Shown one piece after another: positions 1 to 7,672 of a stretch of DNA of 64,000 nucleotides. The notes beneath the pieces were generated by a model, which made no database searches, was not told the DNA's origin, and saw only the letters and a program-made list of their open reading frames with translations. How positions within the stretch are numbered: position 1 is the first letter of the stretch; each line of letters begins with the position of its first letter. Both the position numbers and the translations under genes were made by a program. The stretch is from positions 12,334-76,333 of the forward strand of contig CATXSD010000003.1 in assembly GCA_958402075.1 (NCBI GenBank), given 5' to 3'. This stretch comes from Mediterranea massiliensis. GTDB taxonomy: Bacteria > Bacteroidota > Bacteroidia > Bacteroidales > Bacteroidaceae.

Positions 1-2682
1 TTTCACGGGGATGCCCAGCCACGTGTCGCTGCTGCCCCAGCGGCCGGGGCCCACCAGCACGTAGTTGCGTCCTTCGTCCAGGAACTGCTGGTTGAGCTTC
101 TCGATTTCCCAGGCTATCTTTTGGTTGTTCGAAGCGCTGTAGTGGTCGGTCTTCACGTAGACGACGTCGTAGAGGTCGTTCATGATGCCTTGTCCCAGCG
201 AATTGTTGGAGCGCAGCAGCAGCCGGTCGTCGGGGATGGCGCTGAGGTCTTCGTCGAGCACGGCGTTGTTGTCCACGATGGGGCGTATCTGCAGCAGGTA
301 GAAGGTGCCTGTCTTGTCCTTTTCACGGCTCAGGGTGGCGGCAAACTCTATCTCTACGGGGCGGCGCATCTCTTCCTGTCCGTACTTCAGGGCCAGCTGC
401 AGGATGCGCGCCAGGGGGAAGACGTCGTGCTGCAGGATGTTGGCAAAGGTGATGACCTTGCGCCCTCCCGGGTACAGGCCGTCGCGGATAATCTGGTCGT
501 AGGGGTCGTAGGTCGAGGCGATGTAGTTGAGCGCACCGTCCTTCTCGGCTTCCTTGACGGGCAGCTTCAGCAGGTTGAAGCCGTCGTCGATGGAGAAGTC
601 GTGGCCGGAGTTGCTCAGGTCGAGGGCGTAGAAGCGGGTCTGCGTCTCGCGCAGGGCTATCTCCATCTCGCTGGTCTGGAGCACTTTGGTGGGGTGGTAG
701 GGCGAGAAGCGGAGCGTCAGGCCGCCGTCCACGATGTACTTGCCCAGTCCGAGGGCCAGGTTGACGATGCCTTCCTCGGCCTTCTCGTCGCCCAGGGGGT
801 AGTAGTTGAGCGAACGTGCCACGCCCGACATGCTGGGGTAGAAGCGGGGACCGTACTGGTTGCCCACCACTTCCTGAAGGATGACGGCCATCTTTTCCTG
901 GTCGATGACGTTGCTCGTGGCCTGCATGTAGGCCTTGGAGTCGCGGAAGTAGACCGAGGCATAGACGCCCTTGATGGCGTCGCTCAGCATGCGGAGCATT
1001 TCGTACTTGTCGTCCAGGTAGGGAATCATGTACGTGTTGTAGATGCCGGCGAAGGGCTGGTAGTGCGAGTCTTCGAGCAGCGACGACGAGCGCACGGCGA
1101 TGGGCGACTTCACCACGTCGAAGAAGGTGAAGAAGTCTTCCACCAGGCGGTCGGGCAGCTTGGCCTTGAGGAAATAGCGCAGGATGGTGGAGTCGTCCAC
1201 GTCCGACAGGGCCACCTGGTAGAGGTTGTTGGTCTCCATGAACTCGTCGAACACGTCGGTACAGAGCACCACGGTCTTGGGGATGGCTACGCGGGCGTTG
1301 TCGAACTCCTCGAACTCGGGATGGCGCTTCACCAGGTTGTCGATGAAGGCCAGACCGCGGCCCTTGCCTCCCAGCGAGCCTTCGCCGATGCGGGCAAAGT
1401 TGGAGTAGCGGTCGAAGCGGTCGCGCTTGAAGACGGCCACCACGCCCTGGTTCTTCATCTTGCGGTACTTGACGATGGCTTCGAAGATGATCTGGCGGTG
1501 GGCATCCACGTCCTGCAGGGTGTTCCAGGTGATGGGTTTCAGGAATTCGGCGATGGGGAACATGGCGCGCGAGTAGAGCCAGCGGCTGATGTGGTTGCGG
1601 CTGATGTGATAGAGGAACGATTCCGAGGGGACGGCAAACAGGATGTTCTGCAGTTCCTTGAGGTTCTTCACGCGGGCTATTTCTTCCATCGTTTCGGGGT
1701 TGCGGAAGATGAAGTCGCCGAAGCCGAAGTTGTCTGACACGATGCGGCGCAGGTCCACGTCCATTTTCTTGGAGTTCTTGTCGATGAAGGCGGCCCCGTA
1801 CTTGTTGGCGTAGGTCATGTTCTCCGTTTCGGACGACTGGATGATGAGCGGTACGAAGGGATCTTCCTTGCGGATGGCGGCGCAGAGGCGGATGCCGGCC
1901 ATGCCGTCCTTCTCGCCGCGCTCGGTGCGGGGAAAGCGGACGTCGGTCACCACGCCCAGTATGTTGTTCTTGTACTTGGTGTAGATGGAGATGGCTTCGT
2001 CGTAGGTGCGGGCCAGCACGATTTTGGGACGTCCGCGCATGCGCAGGGTGCGCTGGTGGGCGTTCAGTGCCTCGGTACTGAATTCCTGGCTCTGCTTCAG
2101 CACGAACTTGTAGAGGTTGGGCAGCAGGGACGAGTAGAAGCGGATGCTGTCCTCCACCAGCAGGATGGCCTGTACGCCCACTTCGTTGACGTCGTGTTCC
2201 AGGTTCATCTTGTCCTCGATCAGCTTGATGATGGATACCAGCAGATCCGTGTTGCCCAGCCAGCAGAACACGTACTCGAAGGCGCTGAGGTCTTCGTTGG
2301 CGATGCGCTTGGTGATGCCGTGGCTGAAGGGGGTGAGGATGACCATCGGAATGTGGGGCCATGCCGCCTTGATGGTGCGGGCCACGTCGAAGCCTTCGTT
2401 GTCGCCCGTGCCCGGCATGCAGATGATGAGGTCGTAGGTCATGTTCTTCAGCTGGGCCAGGGCCTCGTCGCAGGTGCTCACCTGCGTGAAGCGGGGCGGA
2501 TAGCGCAGGGACAGCGAGGTGTATTCGTTGAATATCTTCTCGTCGATGCGTCCGTCGTCTTCCAGCATGAAGGCGTCGTAGGGGTTGGCTATCAGGAGTA
2601 CGTTGAAGATACGGCGGGTCATCAGGTTGGCAAATTGCGTATCTTTCAGGTAAAGCAGGTTGAGTTTCAGTTTGCTGAGCAT
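1..2682 (-). CDS. PEP/pyruvate-binding protein with tandem receiver domains (3' end outside window)
   Basis: The 894 codons in the window run from an ATG at 2682 off the left edge, so the C-terminus is missing. Residues ~20-150 look like a receiver fold whose phosphoacceptor position is degenerate (LIICMPGTGD). Residues ~165-325 look like a second receiver with an acidic pair (LLVEDS) and a likely phosphoacceptor Asp near residue 248 (VVTDVRF). From ~residue 425 comes a pyruvate-phosphate-dikinase/PEP-synthase N-terminal ATP-binding domain (GEGSLGGKGRGLAF, later VRSSSLLEDS). Bacteroidales relatives are usually annotated PEP synthase, but the phosphohistidine and PEP domains cannot be seen here. 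A TAnnTTTG box at 2690-2697 lies only a few bases before the ATG, so the mRNA may be almost leaderless, or translation may begin at the ATG at 2622. Catalytic activity is inferred and uncertain. Confidence 0.85.
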   Translation of the reverse strand, partial: MLSKLKLNLLYLKDTQFANLMTRRIFNVLLIANPYDAFMLEDDGRIDEKIFNEYTSLSLRYPPRFTQVSTCDEALAQLKNMTYDLIICMPGTGDNEGFDVARTIKAAWPHIPMVILTPFSHGITKRIANEDLSAFEYVFCWLGNTDLLVSIIKLIEDKMNLEHDVNEVGVQAILLVEDSIRFYSSLLPNLYKFVLKQSQEFSTEALNAHQRTLRMRGRPKIVLARTYDEAISIYTKYKNNILGVVTDVRFPRTERGEKDGMAGIRLCAAIRKEDPFVPLIIQSSETENMTYANKYGAAFIDKNSKKMDVDLRRIVSDNFGFGDFIFRNPETMEEIARVKNLKELQNILFAVPSESFLYHISRNHISRWLYSRAMFPIAEFLKPITWNTLQDVDAHRQIIFEAIVKYRKMKNQGVVAVFKRDRFDRYSNFARIGEGSLGGKGRGLAFIDNLVKRHPEFEEFDNARVAIPKTVVLCTDVFDEFMETNNLYQVALSDVDDSTILRYFLKAKLPDRLVEDFFTFFDVVKSPIAVRSSSLLEDSHYQPFAGIYNTYMIPYLDDKYEMLRMLSDAIKGVYASVYFRDSKAYMQATSNVIDQEKMAVILQEVVGNQYGPRFYPSMSGVARSLNYYPLGDEKAEEGIVNLALGLGKYIVDGGLTLRFSPYHPTKVLQTSEMEIALRETQTRFYALDLSNSGHDFSIDDGFNLLKLPVKEAEKDGALNYIASTYDPYDQIIRDGLYPGGRKVITFANILQHDVFPLARILQLALKYGQEEMRRPVEIEFAATLSREKDKTGTFYLLQIRPIVDNNAVLDEDLSAIPDDRLLLRSNNSLGQGIMNDLYDVVYVKTDHYSASNNQKIAWEIEKLNQQFLDEGRNYVLVGPGRWGSSDTWLGIPVK

Positions 2683-2689
2683 GTTTTTC

Positions 2690-2697
2690 CAAAATTA
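2690..2697 (-). promoter_or_regulatory. Candidate -7 box of the PEP/pyruvate-binding gene
   Basis: Read on the minus strand this is TAATTTTG, an exact match to the Bacteroides -7 consensus TAnnTTTG. It ends eight bases before the ATG at 2682, which is unusually close. Confidence 0.35.
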
Positions 2698-2756
2698 GTA
2701 AGGCAAAAGTCGTGTTTTTTCTTGGGATATGCAAGTGGGGGTATAAAAAAGAAAGA

Positions 2757-2902
2757 GGCTGTATCAAAAATGAACAGGTTTTATCGTTGTGTAATATCAT
2801 CCTGAACGAAGTGAAGGATCTCAATACAAAATAACGGTTATCGAGATTCTTCGCTTTGCTCAGAATGACAAAATGTTAGCACTTTTCATTTTTGAAACAG
2901 CC
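2757..2902. repeat. Palindromic REP/MITE-like element
   Basis: The outer arms 2757-2774 and 2885-2902 are inverted copies (GGCTGTATCAAAAATGAA against GGCTGTTTCAAAAATGAA). Inside them, 2797-2826 and 2839-2868 are again inverted copies with a few changes, built on the TCATCCTGAACGAAGTGAAG type motif. The whole ~146 bp can fold into one long hairpin. It contains no gene and lies between two same-strand genes. Similar 'GAGGCTGTTTCAAAA' and 'CTTCGCTTCGCTCAG' motifs are familiar from intergenic repeats in bacterial genomes; whether this one is mobile is unknown. Confidence 0.7.
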
Positions 2903-2961
2903 CCTTTTGCGGATGCGACTCTGTCAGGGTACTCCCTCTTGCAGGCAGCCCGGTCTCGGCA

Positions 2962-4293
2962 TCAGTGCTTGTAGCACACCTTATATATAATAGGTATGTC
3001 GAGCACACCTTGCGGGGCTGCACTGCGGGTGCTTGCCGTCCGTTTGGGGCCTGGAATCAGTGGGCTGTATTCCAGCACGTGGCGCATGCGCTCCCTTTGG
3101 TTGGGCGTGAAGCGGTCGGAGTGGCTGATTTCGTAGTCCATCAGGTTGTAGGACGTGAAGGTCTGGTCCGTGTTGAGGCTGTTGATACGCTGGAAGCCGG
3201 GTTCCAGGGCAGCCATGTCGTAGTTGCTGGCCTGCCAGGCCTGGTAGGCGGCTGTCATGGTGGTCTGTTCGTAGAGGGAACGGTTGTAGGGAGGCGTGTC
3301 CGTGCAATAGTCGGAGTCGGCGTTGGGATCCTCTCCTTCGTTGAAGGCGTGGTGCAGACCCAGATAGTGCCCCAGCTCGTGGGCGAGCGTCACGTTGGCA
3401 TCGGCCGAGTTGTAGAGGCCTTCGGGAGTGTATTGGTTGAAGTAGAGGCTGTTGATGGAGACACAGTGCGGATAGCCCAGATTGGAGTTCTCCAGGCGGT
3501 CATATTTCACAGACTGAAGCCCTTCCAGATAGTTCTGCCCTTCTACGGACAGCGGCAGGTGGGAGATTCCCAGGATGGTACCGCCGTCCACTTCGGCAAA
3601 GTTGTAGAGCATGACGTTGATGTACTTGTTCATGTCCCAAAGCAGGTTCAGGATTTTGGAATTGCTGCTTTGCATGAAGCCTTCGCAGTCGATGGGCATT
3701 TCGTTCCAGGCAATGTATTCCACTCCCGGTGTTTCGAGCGTATTGCCCGCTTCATCCGTTTCAGGCAGGTAGAAATCCAGGTTGATGTTCTGGCCGGCAT
3801 CGCCTCCTGCGGCGATGGTCTTTCCGTCGTAGTATTGGTTGACGTTGGCCAGTACCTGCTGGATGAGGCGGGTGTCGATGTACTGGAGCGGGTCGCTCTG
3901 GTCTTTATATAATACGTGGAAGATGACCGGAATCCGGTAGGTCAGTTCCTGTCCGGCGGGTACGGCCTTTTGCACGATGTCGATGTTGGTCTGGGTGCCG
4001 TTGCAGTTGATGACCACGGTGCCGGTACGGTCTTGGGAGATGTTGCCCATTACTTCTATCTGGATGGTGGCATTGCCGGTTCCTTTGCCGGGCGTCACGC
4101 TGCACCAGTCCTTGTTGAGGCTGGTGGCTGTCCATTCGCCGGAGGTGTGGATGTCGAGCGAAAGGGTCTTTCCCTCGGGCGGAACGTCGGTGAAGCTGTC
4201 CTGCGACAGGGTGAAAGGAGGTTCATTGGTGCTGCAGCTTGCCAGAATCAGGCAAAGAAAGGCAGCCATCAGGTAAGTGAATTTTGTTTTCAT
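2962..4293 (-). CDS. BACON-domain M43-type zinc metalloprotease lipoprotein
   Basis: 443 aa. A lipoprotein signal peptide ends at Cys20 (LILASC). Residues ~30-112 form a BACON-type beta domain (SGEWTATSLNKDWCSVTPGKG, then VVINCNG). The rest is a pappalysin-like M43 peptidase: the zinc motif HELGHYLGLHH at 305-315 supplies three His ligands and the catalytic Glu306, followed by a CTDTP segment and a Met-turn-like LMDYE. Predicted to be an exported, membrane-anchored protease. BACON domains are thought to bind carbohydrate or mucin in Bacteroidetes, so host glycoprotein is a possible substrate, but this is inference. The gene stands alone, with its own promoter box upstream. Confidence 0.88.
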   Translation of the reverse strand: MKTKFTYLMAAFLCLILASCSTNEPPFTLSQDSFTDVPPEGKTLSLDIHTSGEWTATSLNKDWCSVTPGKGTGNATIQIEVMGNISQDRTGTVVINCNGTQTNIDIVQKAVPAGQELTYRIPVIFHVLYKDQSDPLQYIDTRLIQQVLANVNQYYDGKTIAAGGDAGQNINLDFYLPETDEAGNTLETPGVEYIAWNEMPIDCEGFMQSSNSKILNLLWDMNKYINVMLYNFAEVDGGTILGISHLPLSVEGQNYLEGLQSVKYDRLENSNLGYPHCVSINSLYFNQYTPEGLYNSADANVTLAHELGHYLGLHHAFNEGEDPNADSDYCTDTPPYNRSLYEQTTMTAAYQAWQASNYDMAALEPGFQRINSLNTDQTFTSYNLMDYEISHSDRFTPNQRERMRHVLEYSPLIPGPKRTASTRSAAPQGVLDIPIIYKVCYKH

Positions 4294-4341
4294 GTCTTGA
4301 TGAACTGGTTAAATGATTCGGGTTGATTAAAGTCATAAATG

Positions 4342-4349
4342 CAAAGTTA
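4342..4349 (-). promoter_or_regulatory. -7 box for the M43 lipoprotein gene
   Basis: The minus strand reads TAACTTTG, an exact TAnnTTTG match, 48 bases upstream of the ATG at 4293. No clear TTTG -33 box is seen. Confidence 0.5.
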
Positions 4350-4462
4350 TGAATAAATTTCGGATTTTTAATACATTGGGTGTATTTTCTTTTTGGCGTG
4401 TGAAGCTTATCGGTTCCTGAAATGACATTTTATTATTATTTGCTTATTTTTTCGATTGAAAG

Positions 4463-4494
4463 TTTAGGAGATATGAAAAGAATGACTATATTTG
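4463..4494 (+). promoter_or_regulatory. Promoter of the NAD-type glutamate dehydrogenase gene
   Basis: TATATTTG at 4487-4494 matches the Bacteroides -7 consensus exactly. A TTTA at 4463-4466 sits 20 bases upstream in the place of the -33 TTTG. The predicted transcript has a leader of about 70 bases. Confidence 0.55.
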
Positions 4495-4568
4495 CAGTGT
4501 TGTTAGCTGACATTTTGATTGGCTGACGCAAGGGAATCCATTTGATAAACCTTTTAAAGCGTAATATT

Positions 4569-5906
4569 ATGAATATTGAACGTATCATGGCCTCTTTGGA
4601 GGCAAAACATCCCGGCGAATCTGAGTATCTTCAAGCCGTCAAGGAAGTGCTTCTTTCCATCGAAGATATCTATAACCAGCATCCTGAATTCGAGAAGGCC
4701 AAGATTATCGAACGTCTGGTAGAGCCCGACCGCATCTTTACGTTCCGCGTAACGTGGGTGGACGACAAGGGTGAAGTCCAGACGAATCTGGGCTACCGCG
4801 TGCAGTTCAACAACGCCATTGGCCCGTACAAAGGCGGTATCCGTTTCCATGCTTCCGTCAATCTGTCCATCCTGAAGTTCCTGGGATTCGAGCAGACCTT
4901 CAAGAATGCCCTGACTACGCTTCCGATGGGTGGCGGCAAGGGCGGTTCTGACTTCTCGCCGCGCGGCAAGAGCGATGCCGAAATCATGCGTTTCTGCCAA
5001 GCTTTCATTCTGGAATTGTGGCGCCACCTGGGTCCCGATATGGATGTGCCTGCCGGCGATATCGGCGTAGGCGGCCGCGAGGTAGGATATATGTTCGGTA
5101 TGTACAAGAAGCTGACCCGTGAGTTTACAGGTACCTTTACCGGCAAGGGACTGGAGTTCGGCGGTTCGCTGATCCGTCCGGAGGCTACCGGTTTCGGCGG
5201 TCTGTATTTCGTGAACCAGATGCTGCAGACCAAGGGCATCGACATCAAGGGCAAGACGGTGGCCATCTCCGGCTTCGGCAACGTGGCATGGGGTGCCGCT
5301 ACCAAGGCTACCCAGCTGGGCGCCAAGGTAGTGACCATTTCCGGTCCCGACGGCTACATCTACGATCCTGACGGCATCAGCGGCGAAAAGATTGATTATA
5401 TGCTGGAACTCCGTGCATCGGGCAACGACATCGTTGCGCCTTATGTCGAGCAGTTCCCGGGGGCTACGTTCGTGGCCGGCAAACGTCCGTGGGAAGTGAA
5501 GGTGGACATCGCACTGCCCTGTGCTACCCAGAACGAGCTGAACGGCGACGACGCCCGTCAGCTGATTGCCAACAACGTGCTGTGCGTAGGCGAAATCTCG
5601 AACATGGGATGTACGCCCGAGGCCATCGACCTCTTCATCGAGCACAAGATGATGTACGCACCGGGCAAGGCTGTCAACGCAGGCGGTGTGGCCACCAGCG
5701 GACTGGAAATGTCGCAGAACGCCATGCACCTCAGCTGGAGCGCTGCCGAAGTGGATCAGAAGCTGCATGCCATCATGCACGGCATCCACGAACAGTGCGT
5801 GAAGTATGGTACTGAACCCGATGGCTACATCAACTACGTGAAGGGCGCCAACATCGCCGGCTTCATGAAGGTTGCCCACGCCATGATGGGACAAGGCATA
5901 ATTTAA
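4569..5906 (+). CDS. gdhB: NAD-type glutamate dehydrogenase
   Basis: 445 aa hexameric-class GDH interconverting glutamate with 2-oxoglutarate plus ammonia. Start chosen at the ATG at 4569; the upstream TTG at 4542 only extends the open frame. Conserved substrate motifs are present: PMGGGKGGSDFSPRG with the catalytic Lys, and DVPAGDIGVGGREVGYMFG. The Rossmann segment reads GFGNVAWGAA...ISGPDGYIYDPDG, very like the NAD-specific Clostridium symbiosum enzyme and unlike the NADP-type paralogue at 45660-46997. The cofactor call rests on this resemblance. Own promoter and own terminator, so probably monocistronic. The gdhB name follows usage for the NAD enzyme of Bacteroides. Confidence 0.93.
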   Translation: MNIERIMASLEAKHPGESEYLQAVKEVLLSIEDIYNQHPEFEKAKIIERLVEPDRIFTFRVTWVDDKGEVQTNLGYRVQFNNAIGPYKGGIRFHASVNLSILKFLGFEQTFKNALTTLPMGGGKGGSDFSPRGKSDAEIMRFCQAFILELWRHLGPDMDVPAGDIGVGGREVGYMFGMYKKLTREFTGTFTGKGLEFGGSLIRPEATGFGGLYFVNQMLQTKGIDIKGKTVAISGFGNVAWGAATKATQLGAKVVTISGPDGYIYDPDGISGEKIDYMLELRASGNDIVAPYVEQFPGATFVAGKRPWEVKVDIALPCATQNELNGDDARQLIANNVLCVGEISNMGCTPEAIDLFIEHKMMYAPGKAVNAGGVATSGLEMSQNAMHLSWSAAEVDQKLHAIMHGIHEQCVKYGTEPDGYINYVKGANIAGFMKVAHAMMGQGII

Positions 5907-5947
5907 GAGAGAAACTTTGTTTAGTTGTATTTGTATTTGTGGTTTAT

Positions 5948-5987
5948 GCTGCCCTGTGCCTGTGAAGGTATGGGGCAGCGTTTTTTT
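5948..5987 (+). terminator. Rho-independent terminator after gdhB
   Basis: GCTGCCC (5948-5954) pairs with GGGCAGC (5973-5979), followed at once by seven T residues. It lies 41 bases after the stop codon. Confidence 0.85.
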
Positions 5988-6103
5988 GTCCGTCAGGCAG
6001 ATGGGATGGCAGGACGTTACCTGTTTATGGGTATTTTGCAGCGATTTGTCCGAAAAGCATTCAACTTACTTTCCAATGTATAGGGCTTAATCTTTAAAAT
6101 TAT

Positions 6104-6111
6104 TACCTTTG
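6104..6111 (+). promoter_or_regulatory. -7 box for the M24 peptidase gene
   Basis: TACCTTTG is an exact TAnnTTTG match, 31 bases upstream of the ATG at 6143. The -33 region is AT-rich without a clear TTTG. Confidence 0.55.
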
Positions 6112-6142
6112 CACACCGAAACCAATAAAAACAGTTAAGAAT

Positions 6143-7306
6143 ATGCTATTTCCGGAATTGAAACAAAGACGTGATAAGATACGCGTATTGATGGCACAAC
6201 AGGGGATTGATGCCGCCCTCATTACTTGCAATGTCAATTTGATCTATACCTACGGACGGGTAGTCAGCGGCTATCTGTATCTGCCGTTGAACGATTTTGC
6301 CCGTTTGTTCGTGAAGCGCCCCAACACCATTGAAGGCGAACACATCATGCCCATCCGAAAGCCCGAACAGCTGCCGGAACTGATTCAGGCATGCGGCCTG
6401 CCGTTGCCGAAGAAACTGATGCTCGAGGGAAGCGAGCTGTCTTTTAACGAATACAATCGCCTGGCGGCCTGTTTCCCCGAGGCGGAAGTGGTGCCTTGCG
6501 GTACGGATCTCATTCGCCAGGCACGCAGCACCAAGACGGAGATGGAGATTGAGTTCTTCCGTCGGTCGGGCGTGGCGCATGCCAAGGCTTACGCACAGAT
6601 TCCGTCGGTCTACCGGCCCGGCATGACCGATCTTCAGCTTTCTATTGAAGTGGAGCGGCTGATGCGCCTGGAGGGTTGTCTGGGCATCTTCCGGGTGTTC
6701 GGACAAAGCATGGAGATATTCATGGGAAGCCTGCTGGCAGGCGACAATGCGGCGGCTCCTTCGCCCTACGACTTCGCTTTGGGAGGTGCCGGACTCGACC
6801 CCACGCTGCCTGGCGGTGCCAACGGTTCACTGATACAGCCCGGCCAGAGCATCATGGTCGATATGGGAGGTAATTTCTATGGCTACATGGGCGACATGAG
6901 CCGTGTGTACTCCGTAGGCAAGCTGACGGATCAGGCTTATGCGGCCCATCAGACCTGTCTGGAGATACAGGAGGCCGTGGCAGCCATGGCAAAGCCGGGG
7001 GTCATCTGCGAGGACCTGTACAGCAAGGCCATCGAGCTGGTGACGAAAGCCGGTTTTGCCGACTATTTCATGGGAATGGAGCAGAAGGCGAAGTTCATCG
7101 GTCACGGCATCGGGTTGGAAATCAACGAGGCACCTGTCATCGCTCCCCGCATCCGTCAGGAACTGGAGCCGGGCATGGTCTTTGCGCTTGAACCGAAAAT
7201 CGTATTGCCGGGAGTCGGTCCGCTGGGTATCGAGAATTCCTGGGTAGTGACGACTGAAGGCCTGGAAAAACTGACGCTTGCTCCCGAAGAAATCATCGAG
7301 CTTTGA
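6143..7306 (+). CDS. M24-family Xaa-Pro peptidase (aminopeptidase P/prolidase-like)
   Basis: 387 aa. N-terminal creatinase-like domain (~1-135), then a pita-bread M24 catalytic domain. Candidate metal ligands are visible: the Asp pair in MVDMGGNFYGYMGDMSRVY, His in GHGIGLEINEAP, and Glu residues in EPGMVFALEPKIV and GIENSWVV. Family members are cytosolic dinuclear-metal enzymes that cut bonds next to proline; no signal peptide is seen. It follows gdhB in the same direction, consistent with peptide and amino-acid catabolism, but a terminator and a separate promoter box lie between them. Dipeptidase versus aminopeptidase cannot be decided from sequence alone. Confidence 0.88.
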   Translation: MLFPELKQRRDKIRVLMAQQGIDAALITCNVNLIYTYGRVVSGYLYLPLNDFARLFVKRPNTIEGEHIMPIRKPEQLPELIQACGLPLPKKLMLEGSELSFNEYNRLAACFPEAEVVPCGTDLIRQARSTKTEMEIEFFRRSGVAHAKAYAQIPSVYRPGMTDLQLSIEVERLMRLEGCLGIFRVFGQSMEIFMGSLLAGDNAAAPSPYDFALGGAGLDPTLPGGANGSLIQPGQSIMVDMGGNFYGYMGDMSRVYSVGKLTDQAYAAHQTCLEIQEAVAAMAKPGVICEDLYSKAIELVTKAGFADYFMGMEQKAKFIGHGIGLEINEAPVIAPRIRQELEPGMVFALEPKIVLPGVGPLGIENSWVVTTEGLEKLTLAPEEIIEL

Positions 7307-7354
7307 CGGGCAGTTGCTTGGGAATGTCATGCAGTGCTTTGTGAACTGTTGACA

Positions 7355-7431
7355 AAGTGCTTTGTTACCCCCTCATGCAGTGCTTCGTCAGGGTGTAAGG
7401 AAGCACTGCATGAGGGGGTAACAAAGCACTT
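7355..7431. repeat. Perfect 31-bp inverted repeat (15-bp loop)
   Basis: Arms 7355-7385 and 7401-7431 are exact reverse complements, each containing CCCCCTCATGCAGTGCTT or its complement. A further partial copy of the CATGCAGTGCTTTGT motif lies just upstream at 7328-7342. No long T-run follows, so this is not a standard terminator. It sits between two convergent genes. Confidence 0.85.
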
Positions 7432-7552
7432 GATGATAGTGTTCCTTTGCACCATTTTACTTTGAATATTATAACTTGTCACCCTACTTGGTTGATTGTT
7501 AATGATTTATTGCGTCAAGTGAAATGTGTGTTAATAAACTTTCTGTAACTGA

Positions 7553-7594
7553 TTAAATAAATAGGCTGCCTTTAAAGGCAGCCTATTTATTTAA
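7553..7594. terminator. 42-bp perfect palindrome, probable bidirectional terminator
   Basis: 7553-7573 and 7574-7594 are exact reverse complements centred on CTTTAAAG, with A/T-rich ends giving a U-tract on either strand. It lies between the convergent M24 peptidase and acyltransferase genes. The rest of the 7307-7672 gene-free stretch holds the 31-bp inverted repeat, a second small hairpin (GCGTAAAGT 7601-7609 / ACTTTACGC 7619-7627) and a direct repeat TGCGTCAAGT at 7511 and 7661. No RNA gene was recognised there. Confidence 0.7.
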
Positions 7595-7672
7595 TTGTCC
7601 GCGTAAAGTTTACCCGAGACTTTACGCGTCACCGTAAAGTGTATATAGTCAGACAGTTACTGCGTCAAGTTT

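Noticed and set aside
323..2824. Long minus-strand open frame (833 codons) over the PEP/pyruvate-binding gene
   Set aside because: The translation is dominated by Arg, His, Pro and Gln with no family features, while another frame on the same strand gives a clear receiver/PPDK protein.
2965..3912. 315-codon plus-strand frame opposite the M43 lipoprotein
   Set aside because: Shadow of the minus-strand gene, which has a lipobox, BACON region and HExxH zinc motif.
7307..7672. tRNA or other structured RNA gene in the palindrome-rich gap
   Set aside because: The stems are simple hairpins; no cloverleaf, CCA end or known RNA consensus could be found by reading.
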